The notes under the pieces are model-generated. The model was not told the origin of the DNA. It made no database searches and worked only from the letters and a program-made list of their open reading frames with translations. Source: Zobellella endophytica (GTDB lineage: Bacteria; Pseudomonadota; Gammaproteobacteria; Enterobacterales; Aeromonadaceae). From it: a stretch of 64,000 bases of DNA. A program made the translations under genes and the position numbers. The stretch is from NCBI RefSeq assembly GCF_003012775.1, contig NZ_PXYG01000001.1, positions 372,001 through 436,000 of the forward strand, given 5' to 3'. Shown here piece by piece: positions 1 through 8,787 of this stretch. Each line of letters starts with the position of its first letter. Position 1 is the stretch's first letter.

Positions 1-2
1 TC

Positions 3-698
3 CAGGCCGGCGCCCATTGCCTGGAGAAAGCCCAGGGCGGGCGCGGCGTGCTGCTGGGCGGGGTGCCCGGGGTGGCCCCGGCCCGGGTGTTGGTGCTGGG
101 CGGCGGCGTGGTCGGCATCAATGCGGCCCGCATGGCCCTGGGGCTGGGCGCCGACGTCACCCTGTTCGACAAGTCCCTGCCCCGGCTGAAGGAGCTGGAT
201 GCCCTCTATGGTCCCGGCCTCAAGACCCTGTACTCCACCGCCGACGCCATCGAGGAGGAGCTGCCCCGGGCCGATCTGGTGGTGGGGGCGGTGCTGATCC
301 CCGGGGCGGCGGCGCCCAAGCTGGTGACTCGCGAGATGCTGAAACGGCTGCCCAGGGGCGCCGTGCTGGTGGACGTGGCCATCGATCAGGGCGGCTGCTT
401 CGAAACCAGCCAGGCCACCACCCATCAGCAGCCGACCTATGAAGTGGACGGTATCGTGCATTATTGCGTGGCCAACATGCCGGGCGGGGTGGCGCGCACC
501 GCCACCTTCGCGCTGACCAACGCCACCCTGCCGTTTATCCAGGCCCTGGCCAACAAGGGCTGGCGCCGGGCGCTGCAGGACGATGAACACCTGGCCCGCG
601 GGCTGAATGTGCACGACGGCCGGATCACCTACCGGGCGGTTGCCGAGGCCCACGACCTGCCCTTTACCCCGCCGGAAGACGTGCTGGCGAACGCGTGA
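3..698 (+). CDS. ald: Alanine dehydrogenase, C-terminal part (5' truncated by window edge)
   Basis: This is the C-terminal ~231 residues of an NAD-dependent alanine dehydrogenase, which interconverts L-alanine and pyruvate plus ammonia. The open frame runs from the first bases of the window, reading [17 protein letters not shown] before the dinucleotide-binding motif [17 protein letters not shown]. The motif [14 protein letters not shown] and the segment [16 protein letters not shown] are characteristic of the family. Full-length enzymes have about 370 residues, so roughly 140 are missing at the left edge. Its TGA stop lies 12 bases before the next gene, so it probably heads the operon that follows. 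Confidence 0.93.
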   Translation, partial: QAGAHCLEKAQGGRGVLLGGVPGVAPARVLVLGGGVVGINAARMALGLGADVTLFDKSLPRLKELDALYGPGLKTLYSTADAIEEELPRADLVVGAVLIPGAAAPKLVTREMLKRLPRGAVLVDVAIDQGGCFETSQATTHQQPTYEVDGIVHYCVANMPGGVARTATFALTNATLPFIQALANKGWRRALQDDEHLARGLNVHDGRITYRAVAEAHDLPFTPPEDVLANA

Positions 699-709
699 CG
701 AGGAGCCCC

Positions 710-1429
710 ATGCAGTTTGGATTGTTGCTTTGTGATCATATCGATGAGGACTTTCGCCGCCGTGGTGGCGACTATCCCGACCTCTTTTCCGAGCGCATCC
801 GCGAGGTGATGCCCGCCGCCCGGCTACAGGTGTTCGACGCCGAGGCCGGTGAGCTGCCGGAGCCGCAGACCCGGCTGGATGGCTGGATCATCAGCGGTGC
901 CCGCCACGATGCCTTCGGCGACTACCCCTGGCTCGAGCGGCTGAAAGCCCGGGTGCATGAGCTGTTGGCGGCGGGAGAACGGGTGGCGGGGGTTTGCTTC
1001 GGCCACCAGCTGCTGGCGTTGATGTATGGCGGCGAGGTCGGCCGGGCGCCGGCCGGCTGGGGCATCGGCAACCACGACTATCGCTGGCAGCCGCCCGGGC
1101 AGCCGGATTACCGGCTGCTGGTGAGCCACCAGGATCAGGTGCTGCGGCTGCCGGTGGGGGCACGGCTGCTGGCGGGCTCCGATTTCTGCCCGCATGCCGC
1201 CTTTACCCTGGGCGAGCAGGTGATGGGGGTACAGGGCCACCCCGAGTTCACCCCCGACTATGCTCGTTTCCTGATGGCGCTGCGCCGGGAGCAGTTCGGC
1301 GAGCGCCTGTATCTCCAGGCGATGGACTCCGTCGAACGGCCCCATCACGGCGCCGAGGTAATGCGCCTGATCCTGGACTTTCTGCGGGGAGGCGACCTGC
1401 CTTCGCCGACCATTCACTCCGGACTCTGA
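710..1429 (+). CDS. Class I glutamine amidotransferase (GMP synthase-like) protein
   Basis: A stand-alone 239-residue class I (triad) glutamine amidotransferase-like protein. The nucleophile elbow GVCFGHQLLA carries the catalytic Cys, and GVQGHPEF supplies the His and Glu of the triad. No synthetase domain is attached, so the ammonia acceptor is unknown; related stand-alone proteins act on gamma-glutamyl compounds or have no assigned role. I chose the ATG at 710 because GAGGAG lies just upstream; a GTG at 695 overlapping the ald stop is the alternative. It is closely linked to ald and to the GST gene, suggesting one transcript. Confidence 0.85.
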   Translation: MQFGLLLCDHIDEDFRRRGGDYPDLFSERIREVMPAARLQVFDAEAGELPEPQTRLDGWIISGARHDAFGDYPWLERLKARVHELLAAGERVAGVCFGHQLLALMYGGEVGRAPAGWGIGNHDYRWQPPGQPDYRLLVSHQDQVLRLPVGARLLAGSDFCPHAAFTLGEQVMGVQGHPEFTPDYARFLMALRREQFGERLYLQAMDSVERPHHGAEVMRLILDFLRGGDLPSPTIHSGL

Positions 1430-1440
1430 AGGAGCGCGCC

Positions 1441-2139
1441 GTGGAACTCTATATTGCCAACAAGAACTACTCGTCCTGGTCGTTGCGCCCCTGGCTGCTG
1501 ATGCGCACCCTGGGCATCCCCTTCGAAGAGCGGCTGGTACCCTTTGAAACTGGATCCAACTGGGACGCGTTCCGCCGTTTTTCGCCCAACGGCAAGGTGC
1601 CCTGCCTGGTCGACGGCGATAACCGGGTATGGGATTCGCTGGCCATCGTCGAATACCTGGCCGAACGCTGGCCAGCGGTCTGGCCGGCCGACCGGGGAGC
1701 CCGGGCCTGGGGCCGCTCGGCGGTGGCCGAAATGCACTCGGGATTTACCGCCCTGCGCAGCCAGTGCCCGATGAACTGTGGCCTGGAAGTGACGCTGACG
1801 AAGATTGACGCGGCCCTGGAGCAGGACATCAGCCGCATCGGCGAGCTGTGGGAGCAAGGGCTTGGCCGCTTCGGCGGACCTTTCCTGGCCGGTGGCGCCT
1901 TTACCGCGGTGGATGCGTTTTATGCGCCCGTGGTGTTCCGGCTCCGCAACTACCGGTTGCCGTTGCCGCCCGTGGCCGCCGGCTATGTGACGGGGATGCT
2001 GGCCCTGCCGGAGCTGCAGGCATGGCGCACGGCGGCCCTGCGGGAGCCCTGGCGCGAGCCGGAGCACGAGCGGGAAGCCCTGCAGGCGGGAACCCTGGTG
2101 CGGGATCACCGGGCGGAGGTGGCGGATGGGCCTGAGTAA
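1441..2139 (+). CDS. Glutathione S-transferase family protein
   Basis: A 232-residue cytosolic GST. The N-terminal thioredoxin-like domain includes NKNYSSWSLRPWLLM, with a Ser-rich site where beta/zeta-type GSTs place the catalytic Ser, and the glutathione-binding segment GKVPCLVDGDNRVWDSLAIVEYL. An all-helical C-terminal domain follows. The start is the GTG at 1441, preceded by AAGGAG, giving MELYIANKNYSSW. The natural substrate cannot be told from sequence. The gene ends 14 bases inside the next gene, so the two are translationally coupled. Confidence 0.88.
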   Translation: MELYIANKNYSSWSLRPWLLMRTLGIPFEERLVPFETGSNWDAFRRFSPNGKVPCLVDGDNRVWDSLAIVEYLAERWPAVWPADRGARAWGRSAVAEMHSGFTALRSQCPMNCGLEVTLTKIDAALEQDISRIGELWEQGLGRFGGPFLAGGAFTAVDAFYAPVVFRLRNYRLPLPPVAAGYVTGMLALPELQAWRTAALREPWREPEHEREALQAGTLVRDHRAEVADGPE

Positions 2140-2533
2140 AGCGCAACAAGAGCAGGCCAGGCGCCGCTTTTTCGGTGGTATGGACGAGGTCGGGGACCTC
2201 GATCTGGAATTTGCCGCCGGCGAGGGGGAGAGCAAGCTCGGCCGCTTCGGCGACAGGCCGCCCGGTTCGCTGGCAGAATGGTGGCAGGATCTGCGGCTGA
2301 TGGTGAGCCTGGTCAACGATTATCGCAAGGGCGACTATCGCACCGTGCCCTGGAAGGTGATCGCCGCCATCACCGGGGCGGTCATTTATTTTGTGTCGCC
2401 GCTGGATGTGGTGCCGGACTTCCTGCCGCTGGCGGGTTACCTGGACGATGCGTTGGTGATCAAGCTGGCGCTGGATCTGGCCCGTTCGGATCTGGAGCTG
2501 TACGCCAAGTGGAAGCAACGGCAGCATGGATGA
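2126..2533 (+). CDS. DUF1232 (YkvA-type) protein
   Basis: A 135-residue protein whose second half matches the DUF1232/YkvA family: after a charged N-terminus it has a short hydrophobic hairpin around PWKVIAAITGAVIYFVSPLDVVPDFLPLAGYLDDALVIKLAL. The SPLDVVPDFLPLAGYLDD core is the family hallmark. The biochemical role of the family is unknown; members are usually small membrane-associated proteins. It overlaps the GST gene by 14 bases and the following membrane-protein gene by 8 bases, which argues for a co-translated unit. Confidence 0.85.
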   Translation: MGLSKAQQEQARRRFFGGMDEVGDLDLEFAAGEGESKLGRFGDRPPGSLAEWWQDLRLMVSLVNDYRKGDYRTVPWKVIAAITGAVIYFVSPLDVVPDFLPLAGYLDDALVIKLALDLARSDLELYAKWKQRQHG

Positions 2534-3809
2534 ACTGGCCGGGGAGCTGCTGGCCGGCCATCAGACCCTGGCGCGCCTGGGGCTGGCCCTGCTGCTGGGC
2601 ACGCTTATCGGCATTCAGCGCGGCTGGCAGAGTAGGGACACCCGGGCCGGCCTGCGGGTGGCCGGCATCCGCACCCATGCGCTGGTGGGACTGCTTGGCG
2701 GCCTGGTGGCGCTGCTGGGTACTCATGTGGGCGAGTGGATCATCGCCGTCGGCCTGCTCGGGGTGGTGGCGGTGGTGCTGGTGGCCTACCGGGTGCACAG
2801 CCGGGAGCTGGCGGATTACAGCATCACCGGCAGCATAGGGTTGTTGCTGACTTTCTGCTTCGGGGCCCTGGCACTGGTCGACAACCCGGCCATCGCTGCC
2901 ACCGCCGCGGTGATCACCGCGGTGATCCTAGACAACAAGCGGGAGATCCACGGCCTGTTGCACAAGCTGCGCGAGCACGAGCTGGATGCTGGGCTCAAGC
3001 TGCTGCTGATCACCGTGGTGATGCTGCCCCTGTTGCCCAACAAGGACATGGGGCCGGGCGGCGCTATCAATCCCTACGAGATCTGGTGGATGGTGGTGCT
3101 GATCGCCTCCATTTCCTTTCTCGGCTATTTCGCCATCCGGGTCGGCGGCACCGAGAAGGGCATCTTCTTCACCAGCCTGTTCGCCGGCCTGAGTTCTTCC
3201 ACCGCCCTGACCCTGCATTATGCTCGCCTGTCCCGGGAGACGCCGCAGCTCTCGCCCATGCTGGCCGCCGGCGTGTTGCTGGCTTGCGGTACCATGTTCC
3301 CGCGCATCCTGGTGTACTGTGCGCTGATCAATCCGGCGCTGCTGGCGACGCTGTGGCTGCCGGTGCTGGCGATGACGCTGCTGCTGTATGGCCCCGCGGC
3401 CTGGATCTGGCGCCGGCATCGTACCCTGGCGAACGTGGATCAGCCGAGCCTGCACATGAACCCGCTGGATCTGAAGTCCGCCTTCCTGTTCGGCGGCCTT
3501 ATCCTGGTGATCATGCTGCTGGGGGAGTGGCTCAAGGAGTCCATGGGCAACGCGGGCATCCTGTTGCTGGCGCTGGCGTCGGGGGTGACCGACGTGGACG
3601 CCATTACCCTGTCGCTGACCCGGATGTCGCTCTCGGGCATAGAGCACGGCACCGCCGTGCTCGGCATCGTGCTGGCGGCCTCGGTCAATAACCTGGTCAA
3701 GGCGGGTATGGCGCTGGTGCTGGGGGATGCCGCCCTGGGCCGGCGGGTGGGGCTGGCGATGGCCGCCTCGCTGCTCGGCGGCCTGCTGGTGGCCTGGGGG
3801 ATGAACTAA
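2526..3809 (+). CDS. MgtC/SapB-DUF4010 family inner membrane protein
   Basis: A 427-residue polytopic membrane protein. The first ~145 residues form an MgtC/SapB-like domain (LLGTLIGIQRGWQ, then several hydrophobic helices and VITAVILDNKREIHGLLHKL). The remaining ~270 residues match the DUF4010 domain, with more membrane helices and a SSSTALTLHYARLSRE segment. The family is widespread but has no firmly established substrate; the MgtC domain by itself does not prove a role in magnesium homeostasis. It is the last gene of the ald-linked run and is followed by a strong terminator. Confidence 0.85.
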   Translation: MDELAGELLAGHQTLARLGLALLLGTLIGIQRGWQSRDTRAGLRVAGIRTHALVGLLGGLVALLGTHVGEWIIAVGLLGVVAVVLVAYRVHSRELADYSITGSIGLLLTFCFGALALVDNPAIAATAAVITAVILDNKREIHGLLHKLREHELDAGLKLLLITVVMLPLLPNKDMGPGGAINPYEIWWMVVLIASISFLGYFAIRVGGTEKGIFFTSLFAGLSSSTALTLHYARLSRETPQLSPMLAAGVLLACGTMFPRILVYCALINPALLATLWLPVLAMTLLLYGPAAWIWRRHRTLANVDQPSLHMNPLDLKSAFLFGGLILVIMLLGEWLKESMGNAGILLLALASGVTDVDAITLSLTRMSLSGIEHGTAVLGIVLAASVNNLVKAGMALVLGDAALGRRVGLAMAASLLGGLLVAWGMN

Positions 3810-3886
3810 TGTGGTAAGCCGGAAGTGGTACCGCGTTGCCCGGGTGGATGGAGGATTCTGTGTCGACATCCAGCCTGTCTTCGGTA

Positions 3887-3924
3887 ATAAAAAACGGCGC
3901 TGTACCTCACAGCGCCGTTTTTTA
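3887..3924. terminator. Bidirectional Rho-independent terminator
   Basis: A perfect stem, AACGGCGCTGT/ACAGCGCCGTT with an ACCTC loop, is flanked by an A-run on the left and a T-run on the right. It can therefore end transcription from the + strand DUF4010 gene and from the convergent lysC gene. Confidence 0.9.
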
Positions 3925-3929
3925 TCTTG

Positions 3930-3964
3930 CTTCCAGCTTCCAGCTTCCAGCTTCCAGCTTCCAG
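3930..3964. repeat. Tandem heptanucleotide repeat, 5 x CTTCCAG
   Basis: Five perfect head-to-tail copies of CTTCCAG (CTGGAAG on the lysC strand) lie between the terminator and the lysC stop codon, ending 5 bases from it. A related, less regular heptad array follows the uvrB stop near 17560-17602, so this is not an isolated low-complexity accident. Confidence 0.9.
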
Positions 3965-3969
3965 CCGGC

Positions 3970-5307
3970 TTACGCCGGCAGCAGTTCCCGGTGCAGATCG
4001 GCGATCACCTGGTTGGCGGTGCCTTCTTCCACCAGGATGCACAGGTTGTGGGGGCTGGCGCCGTAGCAGATCATGCGGATATTGACGTCTTCCAGCGCCT
4101 GGAATACCCGGGTGCCGGTGCCGTTGACTTCGCTCATGCGGTTGCCGATCAATGCCACCAGCGCCAGGCCATGTTCAACCTTGAGGTGGCAGTGCTTGCC
4201 GAGCTCGGCCTGCACCTCCTCGGTCAGCAATTCGGCGCCGGCGTCCAGGGTCAGGGACACGCTGATCTCCGAGGTGGTGATGAGGTCCACCGAAATCTTG
4301 TGTTTGGCCAGGATGCCGAACACCTCGGCCAGGAAGCCGTGGGCCTGGAACATGCTCTGACTGGTCAGGGTCAGCAGCACCTGGTTGCGGCGCAGGGCCA
4401 GGGCGCGGAACAGCGGCTGGCTGGGGGTGCTGTTGCGGATCCAGGTGCCACCGGCTTCCGGCGCCTTGCTCGAGCCCACGAACACCGGGATCTGCCGGCG
4501 TACCGCCGGTTGCAGGGTGGCCGGGTGCAGCACCTTGGCGCCGAAGGTGGCCATTTCCGACGCTTCGCTGAAGCTGATTTCGGGAATGGCGCGGGCCTCG
4601 CTCACCAGGCGCGGATCCGTGGTGTAGATGCCGGGCACGTCGGTCCAGATCTCCACCGCCGCGGCGCCGAGGGCTTCGCCCAGCAGGGCGGCGGAGAAAT
4701 CGCTGCCGCCCCGGCCCAGGGTGGTGGTGCGGCCGTCGTTGGCGGCGCCGATAAAGCCCTGGGTCACCACCAGCTGATGGTCACACAGGGGCTTGAGCTC
4801 TTCCTCGGTGGCGCGGGCCAGGGCGCTGAGATCCGGGGTGGCGCGGCTGAAGCGATCGTCGGTGCGCATTACCCGGCGCACGTCGAACCAGACCGCCGGG
4901 GTGCCACGGTGGCGCAGCAGCTCCACGAACAGCCGGGTGGACATCAGCTCGCCCTGGGCCACGATTTCGTCGTGCAGGGCCTTGCTCGGGCTGATGGCGG
5001 CGCTGTCGGACAGCTCCTTGATGTGGTGCAGTATTTCCTCGATATGCCGGGTCAGCATCTCGGGCCGGTCCAGGCTGTCGAGAATACCGTGCTGGATGTC
5101 GGTCAACTGTTGCAGCAGCCGGGCGCGGCTGTCGGGCTGGTGTTCTCCCGAGGCCAGGGCCACCAGCAGGTTGGTGACCCCGGAGCTGGCGCTCAATACC
5201 GCCAGGCGGGTATTGGGGTTCTGTTCGAGAATGGCGGCGCAACGGCTCATGGCGTCGGCGTCGGCAACGCTGGTCCCGCCGAATTTGGCAACGGTTAACT
5301 CAGTCAA
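3970..5307 (-). CDS. lysC: Lysine-sensitive aspartate kinase (aspartokinase III type)
   Basis: Monofunctional aspartokinase of 445 residues that phosphorylates L-aspartate in the first step of lysine, threonine and methionine synthesis. The N-terminus has VAKFGGTSVAD; the kinase domain continues through TLGRGGSDFSAALLGEAL and VEIWTDVPGIYTTDPR; two C-terminal ACT domains mediate feedback control. Length and sequence resemble E. coli LysC, and no homoserine dehydrogenase domain is attached. I prefer the TTG start at 5307 because AAGGAG sits 6 bases upstream; an ATG at 5331 has no ribosome site. A lysine riboswitch lies in the leader, which fits the lysine-sensitive isozyme. Confidence 0.95.
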   Translation of the reverse strand: MTELTVAKFGGTSVADADAMSRCAAILEQNPNTRLAVLSASSGVTNLLVALASGEHQPDSRARLLQQLTDIQHGILDSLDRPEMLTRHIEEILHHIKELSDSAAISPSKALHDEIVAQGELMSTRLFVELLRHRGTPAVWFDVRRVMRTDDRFSRATPDLSALARATEEELKPLCDHQLVVTQGFIGAANDGRTTTLGRGGSDFSAALLGEALGAAAVEIWTDVPGIYTTDPRLVSEARAIPEISFSEASEMATFGAKVLHPATLQPAVRRQIPVFVGSSKAPEAGGTWIRNSTPSQPLFRALALRRNQVLLTLTSQSMFQAHGFLAEVFGILAKHKISVDLITTSEISVSLTLDAGAELLTEEVQAELGKHCHLKVEHGLALVALIGNRMSEVNGTGTRVFQALEDVNIRMICYGASPHNLCILVEEGTANQVIADLHRELLPA

Positions 5308-5375
5308 GTGCAGCTCCTTGAAGATGTGCATGCAAAAATGAATAACGAGGGGGAACGACTGCAGAGACGGGAAAG

Positions 5376-5545
5376 GTCACTTAGAAGCACTCCACCCACA
5401 GGTGACAACCCGAAGGATTCAGCCTCCGTAGCCGACGATGATGCGCTGCCCCGCACCACCGCCTCGGCGTTGTTTCCCCTGACCGGCGATCCTGGGAGTG
5501 GGAGCTCCTCCTGCCGGCTGCCTGAACAACGCGCCTCTTCTTTTG
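5376..5545 (-). ncRNA. Lysine riboswitch (L box) in the lysC leader
   Basis: On the minus strand the leader carries the conserved landmarks of the lysine riboswitch in order: AGAAGAGGCGCGTTG (5530-5540 region, matching the E. coli lysC leader as I recall it), GGAGGAGC, the ACGCCGAGG block, CATCATCGTCGGCTA, GGCTGAATCC..GGGTTGTCACC, and the closing GGAGTGCTTCT of helix P1. It lies 70-240 bases upstream of lysC. I see no poly-U terminator between the aptamer and the start, so control is probably at translation initiation. Lysine binding would repress lysC. Confidence 0.93.
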
Positions 5546-5614
5546 CCCGAACCGGGCTGCCATATAACTACTGACTCTGCCGGGCAGTGTCAATCATTAA
5601 ATGGCCAAATTCAT

Positions 5615-6943
5615 TCATACCAGATCTTTCATCATGATTTTCGAGCGCCGCTGGTAGTTGTACAGCTTCTGCTTGCCCATGGGCAGGGCGCTGACGTCCA
5701 CCGGCGCGAAGCCCCGCTCCTGGAACCAGTGGATGGAGCGGGTGGTGAGGATAAACAGCCGGGTCAGGCCGCGTTTCTTGGCCTGGTCTTCCACCTTATT
5801 CAGCAGCATGTCACCCCGGCTGCCCCGGCGGTAATCCGGGTGGATGGCCACACAGGCCATCTCCGCCATGCCTTCCTCCGGGAAGGGATAGAGGGCGCCA
5901 CAGCCGATGATGGCGCCGTCCTTCTCGATAATGGTGAACTGATCCACTTCCATCTCCAGTTGCTCACGGGAGCGGCGCACCAGTATGCCTTCTTCCTCCA
6001 GCGGTCGGATCAGATCCAGGATGCCGCCGATGTCGTCGATACGGGCCTGGCGGGCCTGCTCGGCGCTTTGACTGACGATCTGGGTACCCAGGCCGTCGCG
6101 GGTGAACAACTCCTGGATCAACGCCCCGTCTTCCCGGTAGCTGACCAGGTGACTGCGCGGCACGCCGGCGCGGCAACTGGAGATGGCGGCGCGCAGGTAA
6201 CGGGCGGTACCGGACATGGTATCGCCTTCGGCCAGCAGGCGCTGCAGTGCCTCCTCGGCCTGTTCGGGAAAGAGTTCGGCGATGGCCACGCCCTCTTCGC
6301 TCAGCACGCCGCGCTGGGAGCAGAAGCCGATCAGCTTGTCGGCCTTGAGCTCGATGGCCAGCCGGCGGGCCAGCTCCTCGGAAGAGAGGTTGAAGCTCTC
6401 GCCGGTCACCGAAAAGCCGATGGGAGAGATCAGCACGGTGCCGCCGTTGGCCAGCTGGTGATGGATGGTATCGGTGTGGATGCGCCGTACCCGGCCCGAA
6501 TGCATGTAATCCACCCCTTCATCGACGCCCAGCGGCTGGGCGATGACGAAGTTGCCGGTGACCACGTTGATGCGGGCATTCTGCATCGGGGTGTTGATGA
6601 GCCCCATCGACAGCCGGGCCATGATGTCCATCTGCAGGCCGCCGCACACGTCCTTGATCACCCGGAAGCTGGCCTCGTCGGTCACCCGGGTATGCTTGTG
6701 GAACACCCCCTCCAGACCGGCTTCCACCAGGCCCCGATCGATCTGCGGACGGGCGCCGAACACGATAACCAGGCGGACTCCGAGGCTGGTCAGTAGTGCG
6801 ATGTCACTGATAATGTTAGGAAAATTTTCCTGAGCTATGGCCTCGCCCCCGAGCATGACCACGAAGGTTGACCCTCGGTGCAGGTTGACATAGGGGCTGG
6901 ATTGACGAAACGCCTTGACCAGAGCGGCATCATTATCGCGCAC
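5615..6943 (-). CDS. argA: Amino-acid N-acetyltransferase (N-acetylglutamate synthase)
   Basis: A 442-residue classical ArgA, which makes N-acetylglutamate from glutamate and acetyl-CoA, the first arginine-specific step. It has an N-terminal amino-acid-kinase-like domain ([26 protein letters not shown]) that binds arginine for feedback inhibition and a C-terminal GNAT domain ([29 protein letters not shown]). Length matches the E. coli enzyme (443). The gene stands alone, with an ARG-box candidate upstream, and is not linked to other arg genes here. Confidence 0.95.
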   Translation of the reverse strand: MRDNDAALVKAFRQSSPYVNLHRGSTFVVMLGGEAIAQENFPNIISDIALLTSLGVRLVIVFGARPQIDRGLVEAGLEGVFHKHTRVTDEASFRVIKDVCGGLQMDIMARLSMGLINTPMQNARINVVTGNFVIAQPLGVDEGVDYMHSGRVRRIHTDTIHHQLANGGTVLISPIGFSVTGESFNLSSEELARRLAIELKADKLIGFCSQRGVLSEEGVAIAELFPEQAEEALQRLLAEGDTMSGTARYLRAAISSCRAGVPRSHLVSYREDGALIQELFTRDGLGTQIVSQSAEQARQARIDDIGGILDLIRPLEEEGILVRRSREQLEMEVDQFTIIEKDGAIIGCGALYPFPEEGMAEMACVAIHPDYRRGSRGDMLLNKVEDQAKKRGLTRLFILTTRSIHWFQERGFAPVDVSALPMGKQKLYNYQRRSKIMMKDLV

Positions 6944-6983
6944 GGACAGTCCTTTAAAACGGAAGAAAACAGATGCTAATCAT

Positions 6984-7001
6984 TATGAAAAATCATGCAA
7001 A
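6984..7001 (-). promoter_or_regulatory. Candidate ArgR operator (ARG box) upstream of argA
   Basis: The minus strand reads TTTGCATGATTTTTCATA, which matches 8 of the 10 fixed positions of the ArgR consensus TGAAT-4-ATTCA. It lies 41 bases upstream of the argA start. ARG boxes are usually paired; a second box at the expected spacing is not convincing, so this is a moderate call. Confidence 0.5.
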
Positions 7002-7218
7002 AAACAAGACTAAATATTTATGCCCACTCCGGGCCGGACATTTCTTGTCCAACGGCCGGGGCGGCTGTGAGCTTGATTTCCATCAACACCGGGCGAAGCT
7101 GAAACGCGGATACTATATGCAGTTTTAAATCAGGCATCGGGGTCTGAAAACCTCGCCGTTTGCGATGCAAAAATGAGAGCGGGCGCCAAGAATCGAAAAT
7201 GTCCTGCCCCCGGCTTTA

Positions 7219-7227
7219 TGTTAAGAT
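7219..7227 (+). promoter_or_regulatory. Possible extended -10 promoter for nhaD
   Basis: TGTTAAGAT fits an extended -10 element (TG-N-TAAGAT) and would start transcription near 7234, giving a ~65-base leader to the ATG at 7301. No clear -35 is seen. Apart from this and the ARG box, the 357-base gap between argA and nhaD shows nothing I can name. Confidence 0.35.
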
Positions 7228-7300
7228 TTTTGCGCATTTGGCCGCCAGGGCGGGCGGATGCCAGGTAACTATAGCCAAAACAACAAAAGTGAGAACAACA

Positions 7301-8746
7301 ATGCAAAGGAAACTGTGCTTGTCCGTTTTAGGAGGACTGGCGGCGCTGTCGAGCGCGCCCGTGTTCGCTGCCGGTGGTCAACTGGATTTGACCGGCTCCG
7401 CTGTCGGCATTTTCGCTGTCGTTATCTTCGTCATCGCCTACCTGCTGGTGATGGGGGAGGAATATCTCCACCTGCGCAAATCCAAGCCGGTGCTGGTGGC
7501 GGCCGGCATCATCTGGGTGGCGATCGGCTGGACCTATATCCAGCATGGCATCCCCGGGGTGACCGAAGCCGCCTTCCGCCACAACCTGCTGGAGTACGCC
7601 GAGCTGCTGCTGTTCCTGCTGGTGGCCATGACCTATATCAACGCCATGGAGGAGCGCCGGCTGTTCGATGCGCTGCGGGCCTGGATGATACGCAAGGGCT
7701 TCAGTTACAAGACGCTGTTCTGGCTGACCGGTTTCCTGGCCTTTTTCATCTCGCCCATCGCCGACAACCTGACCACCGCCCTGCTGATGTGCGCCGTGGT
7801 CACCAAGGTGGGGGAAGGGGACAAACGCTTCATCAACTTGTGCTGCATCAACATCGTGATCGCCGCCAACGCCGGTGGCGCCTTCAGTCCCTTCGGCGAC
7901 ATCACCACCCTGATGGTGTGGCAGGCCGGTATCATCAAGTTCAACGAGTTCTTCATCCTGTTCATCCCGTCGCTGCTCAACTACCTGGTGCCGGCGCTGG
8001 TGATGAGCTTCTTCATCGAAAACCGCAAGCCTGCCGCCCTCTATGAGGAGATTGAACTCAAGCGCGGCGCCATCCGTATCGTACTGCTGTTCCTGCTGAC
8101 CATCGCCACCGCCGTACTCTGTCACAGCCTGCTGCACCTGCCGCCGGTGCTGGGCATGATGACCGGCCTGGGCTACCTGCAGTTTTTTGGCTACTACCTG
8201 CGCCAGACCCTGCCGGGGTCGCTGGCGCGCAAGCGGGCCCTGGCCCAGAAACGGGGCGACGAGGAAGCGCTCAAGCGCCTCGGCAGCGTGGTGCCCTTCG
8301 ACGTGTTCAACCGGGTGGCCCGGGCCGAGTGGGACACGCTGCTGTTCTTCTACGGGGTGGTGATGTGCGTGGGCGGCCTGGGTTACATGGGCTACCTGGC
8401 GCTGGTGTCCGATCTGCTGTACACCCAGTGGGACGCGGTCTACGCCAACGTGGCGCTGGGGCTGATGTCGGCGGTGGTGGACAACATTCCGGTGATGTTC
8501 GCGGTGCTGACCATGCAGCCGGAAATGTCCCACGGCAACTGGCTGCTGATCACCCTCACCGCCGGCGTGGGCGGCAGCCTGCTGTCCATCGGCTCCGCCG
8601 CCGGGGTGGCGCTGATGGGCCAGGCCCGGGGCATGTATACCTTCTTCGGCCACCTCAAATGGGCCCCGGTGATCTTCCTCGGCTACGTGGTGAGCATTCT
8701 GGCCCACCTCTGGCTCAACGCCGAGAGCTTCAATATCTACGGTTAA
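7301..8746 (+). CDS. nhaD: NhaD-type Na+/H+ antiporter
   Basis: A 481-residue NhaD-family antiporter that exports Na+ (and Li+) in exchange for protons. The N-terminus has a signal-like hydrophobic stretch ending SSAPVFAAG, then about a dozen membrane helices. Conserved segments include FFISPIADNLTTALLMCAVV, NIVIAANAGGAFSPFGDITTLMVWQAG and SAVVDNIPVMFAVL, which carry the polar residues thought to handle ions in this family. I chose the ATG at 7301 because it starts the secretory-type N-terminus; an open frame extends to 7160 without family resemblance. NhaD is common in marine and halophilic bacteria. Confidence 0.93.
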   Translation: MQRKLCLSVLGGLAALSSAPVFAAGGQLDLTGSAVGIFAVVIFVIAYLLVMGEEYLHLRKSKPVLVAAGIIWVAIGWTYIQHGIPGVTEAAFRHNLLEYAELLLFLLVAMTYINAMEERRLFDALRAWMIRKGFSYKTLFWLTGFLAFFISPIADNLTTALLMCAVVTKVGEGDKRFINLCCINIVIAANAGGAFSPFGDITTLMVWQAGIIKFNEFFILFIPSLLNYLVPALVMSFFIENRKPAALYEEIELKRGAIRIVLLFLLTIATAVLCHSLLHLPPVLGMMTGLGYLQFFGYYLRQTLPGSLARKRALAQKRGDEEALKRLGSVVPFDVFNRVARAEWDTLLFFYGVVMCVGGLGYMGYLALVSDLLYTQWDAVYANVALGLMSAVVDNIPVMFAVLTMQPEMSHGNWLLITLTAGVGGSLLSIGSAAGVALMGQARGMYTFFGHLKWAPVIFLGYVVSILAHLWLNAESFNIYG

Positions 8747-8755
8747 CCCCGAACA

Positions 8756-8775
8756 CCGCCCCATTACCGGGGCGG
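8756..8775. terminator. GC-rich hairpin between convergent nhaD and Mn-exporter genes
   Basis: CCGCCCC-ATTACC-GGGGCGG forms a strong 7-bp stem between the two convergent stops. It lacks a T-run, so it is a weak or Rho-assisted terminator at best. Confidence 0.4.
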
Positions 8776-8787
8776 CGTGCTTTCAGG

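Noticed and set aside
7028-7300. Na+ or Li+ riboswitch in the nhaD leader
   Set aside because: I could not match any known conserved core; the predicted leader after the best -10 is only about 65 bases.
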